DNA from: an archaeon
GTDB lineage: Archaea; Nanobdellota; Nanobdellia; Woesearchaeales; GW2011-AR9
NCBI GenBank assembly: GCA_020053615.1
Contig: JAGVMW010000127.1
Location: forward strand, 1-27,297
Direction of reading: 5' to 3'
DNA: 27,297 bases
In this document: one piece after another, positions 20,589 through 27,297 of the stretch
Layout of the letters: every line of letters starts with the position of its first letter
How positions within the stretch are numbered: the first letter of the stretch is position 1
Position numbers and translations under genes: made by a program
Notes under the pieces: model-generated
Told to the model about the DNA's origin: nothing
Seen by the model: the letters and a program-made list of their open reading frames with translations, nothing else
Database searches by the model: none

Positions 20589-23155
20589 TTTGCTCCTCCC
20601 ATTACATCATGGATAATGCTCTTTACATCCAACACTCCATTCTTGGTTTTGGATACATCTAAGCCGTCTTCACCATACATAAATTGAACTACTCTGCCAC
20701 TGGCATCTCTTACTGAGCCGTCATATTCAACTTTTAAGTCCTGCATAGCATTAGATAATCTTCTATACAAGTAACCGGATTTAGGTGTTCTAAGTGCAGT
20801 GTCCATTAAAGCGTCTCTTCCCGTCATTGCGCCGAAGAAAAATTCATAAGGTGTTAGTCCACTCTTGAAATTATTTCTGACGAATCCTCTGGCTTTAGGA
20901 GCTAAATCATTTTTCTTGAAGTAAGGCAAGGTTCTTCCATTGTAACCTCGCTCAATTCTCTTTCCGCGCAGAGCTTGCTGTCCTACTACGGCAGTCATCT
21001 GAGCAATGTTAAGCGGATTTCCTCGAGCTCCACACTTAGCCATTACTACGGCAGCACTGTCTTTGACTTGTTTGACGGCAATATCTCCCGTTTTATTTCT
21101 GGCTTTGTTTAGAGCTTCTAAAATTCTTAATTCTAAAGTTTCCAACAAGCTTCTTCCCGGTAATGGTTCAAGTTCATGTGCATAATAAGCATCGATTAAT
21201 GATAAAGCATCTTTTTCTGCTTTGTTAATGGTTTCTTGAATTTCGGCTTTAGCTTCAGGAGTTAAATCTAAATCTCCAATTCCCATAGAGAATCCTCTTC
21301 GAGCTAATACGGTACAACCTAATTTAGAAATCTTTCCCAATAAGTCAGCTGTGAAAGTTTCTCCATATCTTTCGTAAATATTTCTAAGCATTAATCCTTT
21401 TTCATGTCCAAGGCTGGCTTGATCCATGTTGCCAGTTTTCAATTGTCCGTTTACAATCTTAACTTCGTTTCCAGCTTTGTCTTTTCCGATGTAATTGAAG
21501 TCGATAGGCAGCAGAGCAGAGAATACTTCTTTTCCGTCAACTTTCTCTTTGTGGGGCAGAGCAGATAAGTCATCTACTCCGCTAGCGTATAGTAAGTCCA
21601 ACGCTTCGACTCTACTTAATACTAATTCTTTAGTTAATAGATAATTTCCAGTAATGGCGTCATGAATACAACCGACTACACTTAATCCGTATCTAGGACT
21701 GATAAGTTGAGTTTCTACTGACATTAATATTCTAGCTTCAGCACGAGCTTCTTCGTTTTGAGGAACATGCAAGTTCATTTCGTCTCCGTCAAAGTCAGCG
21801 TTGTAAGGAGCGCAAACTGCAGGATTTAATCTGAAAGTATTTCCGGGCAAGATTTTTACTCTATGACACATCATACTCATTCGGTGCAGAGAAGGCTGAC
21901 GGTTGAAGATACAAATATCTCCATCCTGCAGGTGCCTTTCTACAATATAACCTACTTCTAGTTCGGCTAAGATTTCGTCTTTAGTTTCAGCAGTGATGGT
22001 TTTTCTTCTTCCATCTATTTTAATGATATAATTTGCGCCAGGATATTTCTTAGGACCATTTTCTATGAATTTTTTAAGATACTCTTTATTCCATTCAGTA
22101 ACTCTTACCGGAATGGTTAAAGTTCTGGCCATTACTTGAGGCACGCCAACTTCATTCATTTCAATTAAAGGGTCTGGACTAATTACCGTACGCGCAGAGA
22201 AATCGGTTCTCTTACCAGCCATGTTATGCCTGATACGTCCTTCTTTACTTTTGATTCTATCTGTAAGTGTTTTCAACGGCTGTCCGCTTCTATGACGAGC
22301 GGGAGGCAACTGCGCTACTTCATTGTCAAAGAAAGTTGTAACATGATATTGCAATAAGTCCCATAAATCCTCGATGATAACTTCAGGAGCGCCGGCATTA
22401 ATGTTTTCGAAGAGACGCTGATTAATTCTAACAATATCACCTAACTTGTGAGTTAAATCATCTTCGCTTCTCTCTCCGGATTCCAGAGTGATACTTGGTC
22501 TCATAGTTACCGGAGGAATCTGCAATACAGTTAGAATCATCCATTCTGGTCTGAACCCTTTGGCATATCCAAACATGACCAAATCTTCTTCAGGAATTTT
22601 CTCTAATCTGGCTCTCACTTCTATGGGGGTTATTCTAATTTCGCCTTCATAAAAATTGTACGGCTTTTCTAGTTTTATAATATCTAACTTCTTCTCGCAA
22701 TGAGGACATTTATCTTTGATTTTGTGTTTGTCTACAATATCTTTAACTTTTCTTCGGCGAGCTTCAAAGCCTTCTTCTTCACTGATTTTGTCTAAGTTGG
22801 TTAAATATTTTTTTAGATTTACTGCTGGCACTAATACATGACCGCAGTATTTACAGGTTGATCTTAACATGTTGTAAATCTGACGCACGAATAGAATGTG
22901 AATCGCCGGACGAGCTAACTCAATATAACCAAAGTGTCCAGGACACTCTTTTAATTTCTGGCCGCAAGTTTTACATCTTAATCCCGGATCGATAACGCCT
23001 AAACGGATATCCATCAACCCGCCATCTACAGGATAACCTTCTTTATCGTAAAGTTCAGGAGTTACAATCTTGGCTGATGCCATTCCCGTAACTTGTTTAG
23101 GAGAGAATAGTCCAAAAGAGATGTTCTCAATTTTTTTGTGTACGTTAGTGACCAT
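20585..23155 (-). CDS. rpoA1: DNA-directed RNA polymerase subunit A'
   Basis: 856 residues. The catalytic NADFDGDEMNLHVP has the three Mg-binding Asp at about 454, 456 and 458. Zinc ligands are C61, C64, C71 and H74 (CKTCGQKLKECPGH), and C101, C104, C150 and C153. RTDFSARTVISPDP and the FNRQPSLHRMSMM loop are conserved. A weak GAGGT Shine-Dalgarno lies about 9 nt before the ATG. The 87-nt gap to rpoB' is filled by short tandem repeats. Confidence 0.97.
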   Translation of the reverse strand: MVTNVHKKIENISFGLFSPKQVTGMASAKIVTPELYDKEGYPVDGGLMDIRLGVIDPGLRCKTCGQKLKECPGHFGYIELARPAIHILFVRQIYNMLRSTCKYCGHVLVPAVNLKKYLTNLDKISEEEGFEARRRKVKDIVDKHKIKDKCPHCEKKLDIIKLEKPYNFYEGEIRITPIEVRARLEKIPEEDLVMFGYAKGFRPEWMILTVLQIPPVTMRPSITLESGERSEDDLTHKLGDIVRINQRLFENINAGAPEVIIEDLWDLLQYHVTTFFDNEVAQLPPARHRSGQPLKTLTDRIKSKEGRIRHNMAGKRTDFSARTVISPDPLIEMNEVGVPQVMARTLTIPVRVTEWNKEYLKKFIENGPKKYPGANYIIKIDGRRKTITAETKDEILAELEVGYIVERHLQDGDICIFNRQPSLHRMSMMCHRVKILPGNTFRLNPAVCAPYNADFDGDEMNLHVPQNEEARAEARILMSVETQLISPRYGLSVVGCIHDAITGNYLLTKELVLSRVEALDLLYASGVDDLSALPHKEKVDGKEVFSALLPIDFNYIGKDKAGNEVKIVNGQLKTGNMDQASLGHEKGLMLRNIYERYGETFTADLLGKISKLGCTVLARRGFSMGIGDLDLTPEAKAEIQETINKAEKDALSLIDAYYAHELEPLPGRSLLETLELRILEALNKARNKTGDIAVKQVKDSAAVVMAKCGARGNPLNIAQMTAVVGQQALRGKRIERGYNGRTLPYFKKNDLAPKARGFVRNNFKSGLTPYEFFFGAMTGRDALMDTALRTPKSGYLYRRLSNAMQDLKVEYDGSVRDASGRVVQFMYGEDGLDVSKTKNGVLDVKSIIHDVMGGAK

Positions 23156-23173
23156 AGAGTTAACCTCAGTAAT

Positions 23174-23253
23174 TAATGTTTAATGTTTAATGTTTAATGT
23201 TTGGTGGTTGGTTTTTAATATTTAGTTTTTAATATTTAATCTTTAATACTTAG
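23174..23253. repeat. short tandem repeats between rpoB' and rpoA'
   Basis: TAATGTT is repeated four times exactly (23174-23201). After a G-rich spacer, about three degenerate 14-bp units (TTTTTAATATTTAG-like, 23212-23253) run into the last codons of rpoB'. The array forms nearly all of the gap between two essential genes. Confidence 0.75.
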
Positions 23254-25045
23254 TTTTTAAGTTAAGCTTAGGGTATATTCCTAACGTCTTGATTTCGTCA
23301 AGCATAAGCTTAAAAGCATAACTCATCTCGATATCGCTTACGGTAATGTCTTCTCCGCACAATAAGCAGTAGCGGCGATTTTTATAATTGTCTTCTACTG
23401 CTACCTGTCCGCATTTTTCACAAATAGGGATTATTATCTTGTCAGAATCAAATCTTTCTTTCAACAATAACGAAGCTCCGTGAGCAATGAAAGTATCTTT
23501 TTCCATTTCTCCTAATCTCAATCCACCCTCTTTGGCTTTACCTTCAGTGGGCTGTCTAGTCAAGAGTTGTATTGGTCCTCGGGCTCTGGATTGCATTTTA
23601 TTAGCGACCATATGTCTTAATCTTAAATAATACATGTTTCCTACGAAAATTTTAGCCAGCATTCTTTTACCGGTTCTTCCATCGTAGAATACTTCAGTTC
23701 CGTCTTCTCTGAAACCGCATTCTACTAATTCTTTGCGCATGGCTTCTTCTTTTTCTGCTTCGAATAAAGTTCCATCGACGTATCTTCCGGCCATAGCGCC
23801 TAGCTTTCCACCAATTAATTCTAATAGATGTGATACGGTCATTCTGGTAGAGATACCATGAGGAGTGAAAATAACATCAGGAACGATTCCAGAGGCAGAG
23901 AAAGGAACATCAGCAGAGTTTACTAACATTCCGACTACACCCTTCTGTCCGTGTCTGGAGGTAAACTTGTCTCCAATTTCAGGAATGCGCTCATCTCTTA
24001 AACGTACTTGTACTAATTTATTACCCTCTTCATTCTCAGTAATTACAACGAAATCAGCTACGCCTCTCTCACTATGCTTTAACGAAATTGAACTTTCTCT
24101 ACGGATAGCGGCAGAAAGATTGTATTCTTCCAAGCTGCTTAAGAATCTGGGCGGAGAAGTTCTTCCAATGATTACATCGCCTTCATCTACTTTGGCTTCA
24201 GGATGTATGATTCCGTCTCCTTCTAAGAATCGGTAATCATGCTCGCTTCTATATCCTTTAACATCTTTGTCTGGAACGGAAATCTCATCCATCAATCCGC
24301 CGGAGTAACGTAATTCTTCTACATTGATAGGTCGGAAGTAGGTGCTTCGAGCTAATCCTCGATCTACTGAAGCTTGGTTCAGCAAAACTCCGTCCTCCAT
24401 GTTGTATCCGTCGTAACACATTATGGCTAAAGTCATGTTCTGGCCGGAAGGATGATCTTCATAATTAGTAACATCGTGAATTTTAGTTTTGACGATAGGC
24501 AACTGCGAATAATGCAATACGCTAGTATCCATATCCATCCGCAGGTTGTAATTAGCAGCATAGAAACCTAAAGCTTGCTTCTGATTCTTGCTTCCGATGA
24601 TTAAACGCGAAGACTGGTTATAATTTCCAAATGGGACTAAAGCCGTAGCCACCCCGCTGATAGAACCAGGAGTTATTTCCAGATGAGTGTGTTCAGGAGT
24701 TAAGCCGCTTTCATCATATGCTACTAAAGCATTTTCTTCTTCTCCAGCGTCTAAGTATTCAATTATTCCCTGCTTAACTAAGTCACTCCAACTTAATTCG
24801 TCATCTTTTAATTGCTTAAGATGTCTTTCTGTCAATAAAGGCTTGCCTTCTTTAACTATAATTAAAGGCCTTCGAGCACGGCCTTCGTCAGAAGAAACAT
24901 GGATACTTTTAGTCGCCGGCTCAATGAATACATTTACATTCTCTGATAGTGCTCCTTTTCGACGCAGATCTTTTACGTCTTCAGCAAATACATTGGCGTC
25001 TTCTACTGAACCGATGAATCTTGAGTTGAGGTATACTTCTGCCAT
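23243..25045 (-). CDS. rpoB1: DNA-directed RNA polymerase subunit B'
   Basis: 600 residues, the C-terminal half of the second-largest subunit. Conserved blocks are GYNMEDGVLLNQASVDRGL, RHGQKGVVG, DVIFTPHGISTRMTVSHLLE, and MVANKMQSRARGPIQLLTRQ with PTEGKAKEGGLRLGEMEKD. A Cys4 zinc site (CEKCG, then CLLCG) is near residues 545-567. GGAG lies 12 nt before the ATG. The gap from rpoB'' is 65 nt. The split B'/B'' form is seen in several archaeal lineages, including methanogens and many DPANN. Confidence 0.97.
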   Translation of the reverse strand: MAEVYLNSRFIGSVEDANVFAEDVKDLRRKGALSENVNVFIEPATKSIHVSSDEGRARRPLIIVKEGKPLLTERHLKQLKDDELSWSDLVKQGIIEYLDAGEEENALVAYDESGLTPEHTHLEITPGSISGVATALVPFGNYNQSSRLIIGSKNQKQALGFYAANYNLRMDMDTSVLHYSQLPIVKTKIHDVTNYEDHPSGQNMTLAIMCYDGYNMEDGVLLNQASVDRGLARSTYFRPINVEELRYSGGLMDEISVPDKDVKGYRSEHDYRFLEGDGIIHPEAKVDEGDVIIGRTSPPRFLSSLEEYNLSAAIRRESSISLKHSERGVADFVVITENEEGNKLVQVRLRDERIPEIGDKFTSRHGQKGVVGMLVNSADVPFSASGIVPDVIFTPHGISTRMTVSHLLELIGGKLGAMAGRYVDGTLFEAEKEEAMRKELVECGFREDGTEVFYDGRTGKRMLAKIFVGNMYYLRLRHMVANKMQSRARGPIQLLTRQPTEGKAKEGGLRLGEMEKDTFIAHGASLLLKERFDSDKIIIPICEKCGQVAVEDNYKNRRYCLLCGEDITVSDIEMSYAFKLMLDEIKTLGIYPKLNLKTKY

Positions 25046-25110
25046 TTTATTAGTCGCTCCAATTATTGTAATATTGTAAATTATTTAAGTGTGGTTGATT
25101 TAAGTGTAAT

Positions 25111-26583
25111 TTATAATGCCTCTTTCAAATTTAATCCTTTAAGTTTTTCCATTACTGCATTTTCGTCAGTTACTTGAGATATTGAACACAACATGGATAA
25201 ATTTTTTCTTAAACCAATGTTAGTTCCTTCTGGTGTTTCAATGGGACATAATCTTCCCAGATGAGTGCAGTGTAATGCTCTTGCTTCGAAGTTTTCTTGT
25301 GAACTGGACAACGGACTTACAACTCTTTGCAGGTGCGAAACCATCGCAATAAAGTTTGACCGGTCTAATCTTTGAGATACTCCTTGTCTTCCGCCAGCCC
25401 AATCTCCGGTAGCCATAGCGGAATACATTCTGGAAGTAAGTAGTTTATCTCTAATAATTACTCTTACTGAAGGCAGTTTTCCTCTTTTGATAATTCTCTG
25501 GAAATTGTATAGTACATCTCCAACTAAAATCTTAAAATTAACTCGGAATAAATCAACTAATAGTTCTCCGCTCTGCCGGATTCTCTTGTTCATGTAATGA
25601 TCCTTGTCGTCAGCAGGAATTATTCCAGAGCTGATGTCAATAAATCTCTTGAGCATCTTGCATAAATTTCTGGCTTTAGCTAATCTGCTCTTTGGGTCCA
25701 TTCCTAAGTTAGGGAAAAGGTATTTGTCTAAAATTTCTTTGGTTCTGTCAATTCTTATCTCTCGAATTTGAGCGATGCCGATGCGCTTAGCAACATAATC
25801 CATGGCATCATCTTGGGTTTTGATGTCGACAAATTCAAATAGGTTTAGGACAACTTCATCATAATTTTTATCTTCAGATACTGCACGCATGATTTCTTCA
25901 TCTTTAACCAAACCTAAAGCTTTGATGATCATTATGATTGGCATGATTTTTACTCGAGTGAATGTCATATAGTAAAGGCCGTCTTTCTTACGTTCGAAGT
26001 TATGAGGGATTTTATATGAGCCTTTAGCAGCAAAGAATCTTCCGCTTATTTCTCCGCCGTCTTTTTCTACCATAAAATTGTTAGCGGCTAAATCTTCCAT
26101 ATTGACGATAGATCTTTCGGTTCCGTTGATGATGAAATAACCACCGGGATCAGTTGGATCTTCGCCATGCTTGATTAATTCTTCTCTGCTCTTTTCGTGT
26201 AAGTTACAGAATTTGCTCTTTAACATTACGGGCATCTTCCCTACATCTGCTATAAAATTTTCTCGCTGCACATCGTTGATGTAAGTGCTTACCTCTAGAT
26301 ATATAGGAGCGTAATAAGTTATTTTTCTTAATCGGGCTTCCATAGGATAGATGGCTCTTTTACTGCCGTCAGCTTCGGTTATCTCTGGTTTGCCCACGCT
26401 GATTCTTCCAAAACGAATTTTGAATTTTTCAATGTTATGAGGAATGATAGCTGGCTCAGCTTCTTTATTTTCTTCGACTACTTCCTGCATTCCGTGCTCG
26501 ATAAAATTGTTGAAAGATTGGATATCGCTGTCTACAAACTTCTTCTCTTCGTAATATTTTTTGACTAAGATTGAGCGGTCCAT
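25111..26583 (-). CDS. rpoB2: DNA-directed RNA polymerase subunit B''
   Basis: 490 residues from the ATG at 26583. A GTG at 26592 in the same frame would add three residues, but AAGGTGA sits 6 nt before the ATG and is a good Shine-Dalgarno. Conserved features: SFNNFIEHGMQEVVEENKEA at the N terminus, GGYFIINGTERSIVNMEDLA, and at the C terminus DRSNFIAMVSHLQRVVSPLS and LGRLCPIETPEGTNIGLRKN. It is the N-terminal half of RpoB (protrusion, lobe and fork region) and joins B' to make a full subunit. Confidence 0.96.
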   Translation of the reverse strand: MDRSILVKKYYEEKKFVDSDIQSFNNFIEHGMQEVVEENKEAEPAIIPHNIEKFKIRFGRISVGKPEITEADGSKRAIYPMEARLRKITYYAPIYLEVSTYINDVQRENFIADVGKMPVMLKSKFCNLHEKSREELIKHGEDPTDPGGYFIINGTERSIVNMEDLAANNFMVEKDGGEISGRFFAAKGSYKIPHNFERKKDGLYYMTFTRVKIMPIIMIIKALGLVKDEEIMRAVSEDKNYDEVVLNLFEFVDIKTQDDAMDYVAKRIGIAQIREIRIDRTKEILDKYLFPNLGMDPKSRLAKARNLCKMLKRFIDISSGIIPADDKDHYMNKRIRQSGELLVDLFRVNFKILVGDVLYNFQRIIKRGKLPSVRVIIRDKLLTSRMYSAMATGDWAGGRQGVSQRLDRSNFIAMVSHLQRVVSPLSSSQENFEARALHCTHLGRLCPIETPEGTNIGLRKNLSMLCSISQVTDENAVMEKLKGLNLKEAL

Positions 26584-26593
26584 GTTCTTCACC

Positions 26594-26830
26594 TTATCCC
26601 TCTACCACCACTCGATAATATTCGCTTACTCCTGCGGTTTTGCTCTGACGGTCTATTCTAATTATATCGCCAGACTTTACATCAAGTTTCTTTATAGCAG
26701 GATCATCGGTCATAATTTTGGGAAAAGAAAGAGCTTCCACACCATATTTTCCAAGTATTTTACTTTTCTCAGATTCTCCGAGTTTGGTGTGTTTGGGGAC
26801 TAGGTGGTGTTTGGTTACGTCGAACGTCAT
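26594..26830 (-). CDS. rpoH: DNA-directed RNA polymerase subunit H
   Basis: 78 residues, the usual archaeal length, matching the C-terminal domain of eukaryotic Rpb5: HHLVPKHTKLGESEK, then LPKI-like FPKIMTDDPAIKKL, GDIIRIDRQS and YYRVVV. A strong Shine-Dalgarno AGGAGG lies 9 nt before the ATG, unlike the leaderless genes elsewhere in the window, which fits translation from a transcript that begins upstream, probably with the tRNAs. It is followed by rpoB'' almost immediately. Confidence 0.95.
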   Translation of the reverse strand: MTFDVTKHHLVPKHTKLGESEKSKILGKYGVEALSFPKIMTDDPAIKKLDVKSGDIIRIDRQSKTAGVSEYYRVVVEG

Positions 26831-26856
26831 TTTTGATTTCCTCCTGATGAAAAATG

Positions 26857-26944
26857 CGGGCCGGACGAGATTCGGACTCGCGACCTCTTGATTTCGTTGC
26901 TTGCCTTAAAAGTCAAGCGCTATACCAAGCTAAGCTACCGGCCC
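26857..26944 (-). tRNA. tRNA-Lys(UUU) with a 14-nt intron
   Basis: Acceptor GGGCCGG/CCGGCCC, D arm GCTT..GGTATAGC, anticodon stem CTTGA/TCAAG with loop CTTTTAA (anticodon TTT), and T arm GCGAG/CTCGT around TCCGAAT. Discriminator G; no CCA encoded. An extra 14 nt (26893-26906) sits at the canonical 37/38 position. The predicted bulge-helix-bulge is imperfect: only three of four central pairs form. The intron contains CAAGC, which could pair with the 5' anticodon strand GCTTG. It begins 5 nt after tRNA-Asp and ends 26 nt before rpoH. Confidence 0.88.
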
Positions 26945-26949
26945 ATATG

Positions 26950-27080
26950 CGCTCTGGCCGGGACTTTCTTGCTGCAACCCATACCTCGATAGTTTGCATG
27001 CCATTTGAACCCGGGTCGGGGCCTTACTATGCCGAAAGAGCTCGACAGGGCCCCATGCTAGGCCGCTACACTACCAGAGC
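26950..27080 (-). tRNA. tRNA-Asp(GUC) with two introns, one in the T loop
   Basis: Acceptor GCTCTGG/CCAGAGC, discriminator G, anticodon stem GGGCC/GGCCC with loop CTGTCGA (anticodon GTC), T stem CCGGG/CCCGG with loop TTCAAAT. An 18-nt intron (27025-27042) lies at 37/38, with a complete 4-bp central helix (CUGU with AUAG) and 3-nt bulges. A 40-nt insertion (26964-27003) interrupts the T loop, best placed at 59/60; three of four central pairs form (TTC with GAA) and the insert folds into a GC..TGCAA/TTGCA..GC stem. Removing both gives a normal 73-nt tRNA-Asp. Confidence 0.88.
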
Positions 27081-27095
27081 ATTATCGCCAAGCAT

Positions 27096-27108
27096 TACTA
27101 TAACTATA
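27096..27108 (-). promoter_or_regulatory. TATA-like box just upstream of tRNA-Asp
   Basis: TATAGTTATAGTA, centred roughly 22-25 nt before the tRNA 5' end; it would start transcription at or near the tRNA itself. Confidence 0.4.
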
Positions 27109-27170
27109 CCTTGAATTGATGATTCCGAGATATAGAATAGTTAATACCCATGCTTTGTGGTTAATCCCGT

Positions 27171-27185
27171 GTTTTATTTATAAAG
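27171..27185 (-). promoter_or_regulatory. strong TATA-like box upstream of the tRNA-rpo cluster
   Basis: CTTTATAAATAAAAC on the minus strand, about 98 nt before tRNA-Asp. It is the best TATA box in the 205-nt gap 27081-27285 and may drive a longer precursor. Confidence 0.4.
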
Positions 27186-27250
27186 CTTTTGGTGGATTGT
27201 AATACTTCACTATTCTGAAGCGATTTGATTTATATTCTGGAGTATAGAAA

Positions 27251-27260
27251 AGTTTATTTA
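27251..27260 (+). promoter_or_regulatory. TATA box for the gene leaving the right edge
   Basis: AGTTTATTTA, centred 30 nt before the ATG at 27286. Confidence 0.4.
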
Positions 27261-27266
27261 CTAGTT

Positions 27267-27283
27267 TAGCTACATTGTAGCTA
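27267..27283. promoter_or_regulatory. 7-bp inverted repeat, possible operator
   Basis: TAGCTAC-ATT-GTAGCTA, placed between the TATA box and the start codon at 27286, overlapping the expected transcription start. A repressor site is plausible. Confidence 0.4.
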
Positions 27284-27285
27284 TT

Positions 27286-27297
27286 ATGAAAAAAGAG
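27286..27297 (+). CDS. start of a gene running off the window (MKKE...)
   Basis: An ATG followed by three codons reaches the window edge. The upstream TATA box at the right distance and the inverted repeat at its start are the only support. Product unknown. Confidence 0.35.

Noticed and set aside
26857..26944. tRNA-Lys without an intron, using a GCTTG/CAAGC anticodon stem
   Set aside because: It would need a 10-nt anticodon loop and an overlong variable region; removing 14 nt at 37/38 gives a standard tRNA instead.
26854..27114. Plus-strand open frame of 86 residues
   Set aside because: It is the antisense of the two tRNA genes.

Overview
The window is archaeal. RNA polymerase is split archaeal-style into H, B'', B', A' and A''. 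The uS12, uS7, eL30 and NusA-like KH proteins are archaeal types. Promoters are TATA boxes about 25-34 nt upstream of start codons, often with almost no leader, and the tRNAs carry bulge-helix-bulge type introns and no encoded CCA. Two very large surface proteins, one paired with a 'KGQ-VTVFIIVG' pilin-like anchor, resemble gene sets I associate with DPANN archaea (Woesearchaeota/Pacearchaeota-like). That lineage is an inference, not proven here.

Right part (about 17.4-27.3 kb, minus strand): a housekeeping transcription/translation cluster. In transcription order it is tRNA-Asp (two apparent introns), tRNA-Lys (one apparent intron), rpoH, rpoB'', rpoB', rpoA', rpoA'', rpl30e, nusA-like, rps12, rps7. 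The tRNAs sit only 5 nt apart and 26 nt ahead of rpoH. An internal TATA box precedes rpl30e. Downstream of rps7 lies a 134-bp palindromic element that separates it from a convergent papain-like (C39-type) protein gene.

Middle part (about 9.9-16.8 kb): cell-envelope genes. They are a proline-rich membrane protein, a 778-aa pilin-like anchored protein followed 11 nt later by a 1108-aa Ig-like/Cys-rich secreted protein, and a small unknown exported protein on the plus strand.

Left part (1 to about 9.9 kb): an accessory island, all minus strand except one 41-aa gene. Its organising feature is a repeated promoter plus signal-peptide cassette (ending in AGMSWWDR-like residues) present four times. 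Three copies are small open frames, each followed within 4 nt (or overlapping by ATGA) by an unrelated defence/mobile-type gene: a PIN nuclease, an AlbA_2/RecG-like ATPase regulator, and a DUF1016 nuclease-family protein lacking its catalytic half. The fourth copy is the true N terminus of a 1894-aa secreted repeat protein, which is joined by an ATGA overlap to a RelE-type toxin-antitoxin pair and a possible 27-aa gene. The segment from this giant gene to the left edge is bracketed by a 31-nt inverted repeat. The repeat-cargo-repeat-cargo layout looks like serial gene capture at, or promoter duplication from, the 5' end of the surface-protein gene. It is the strongest candidate here for an undescribed system.
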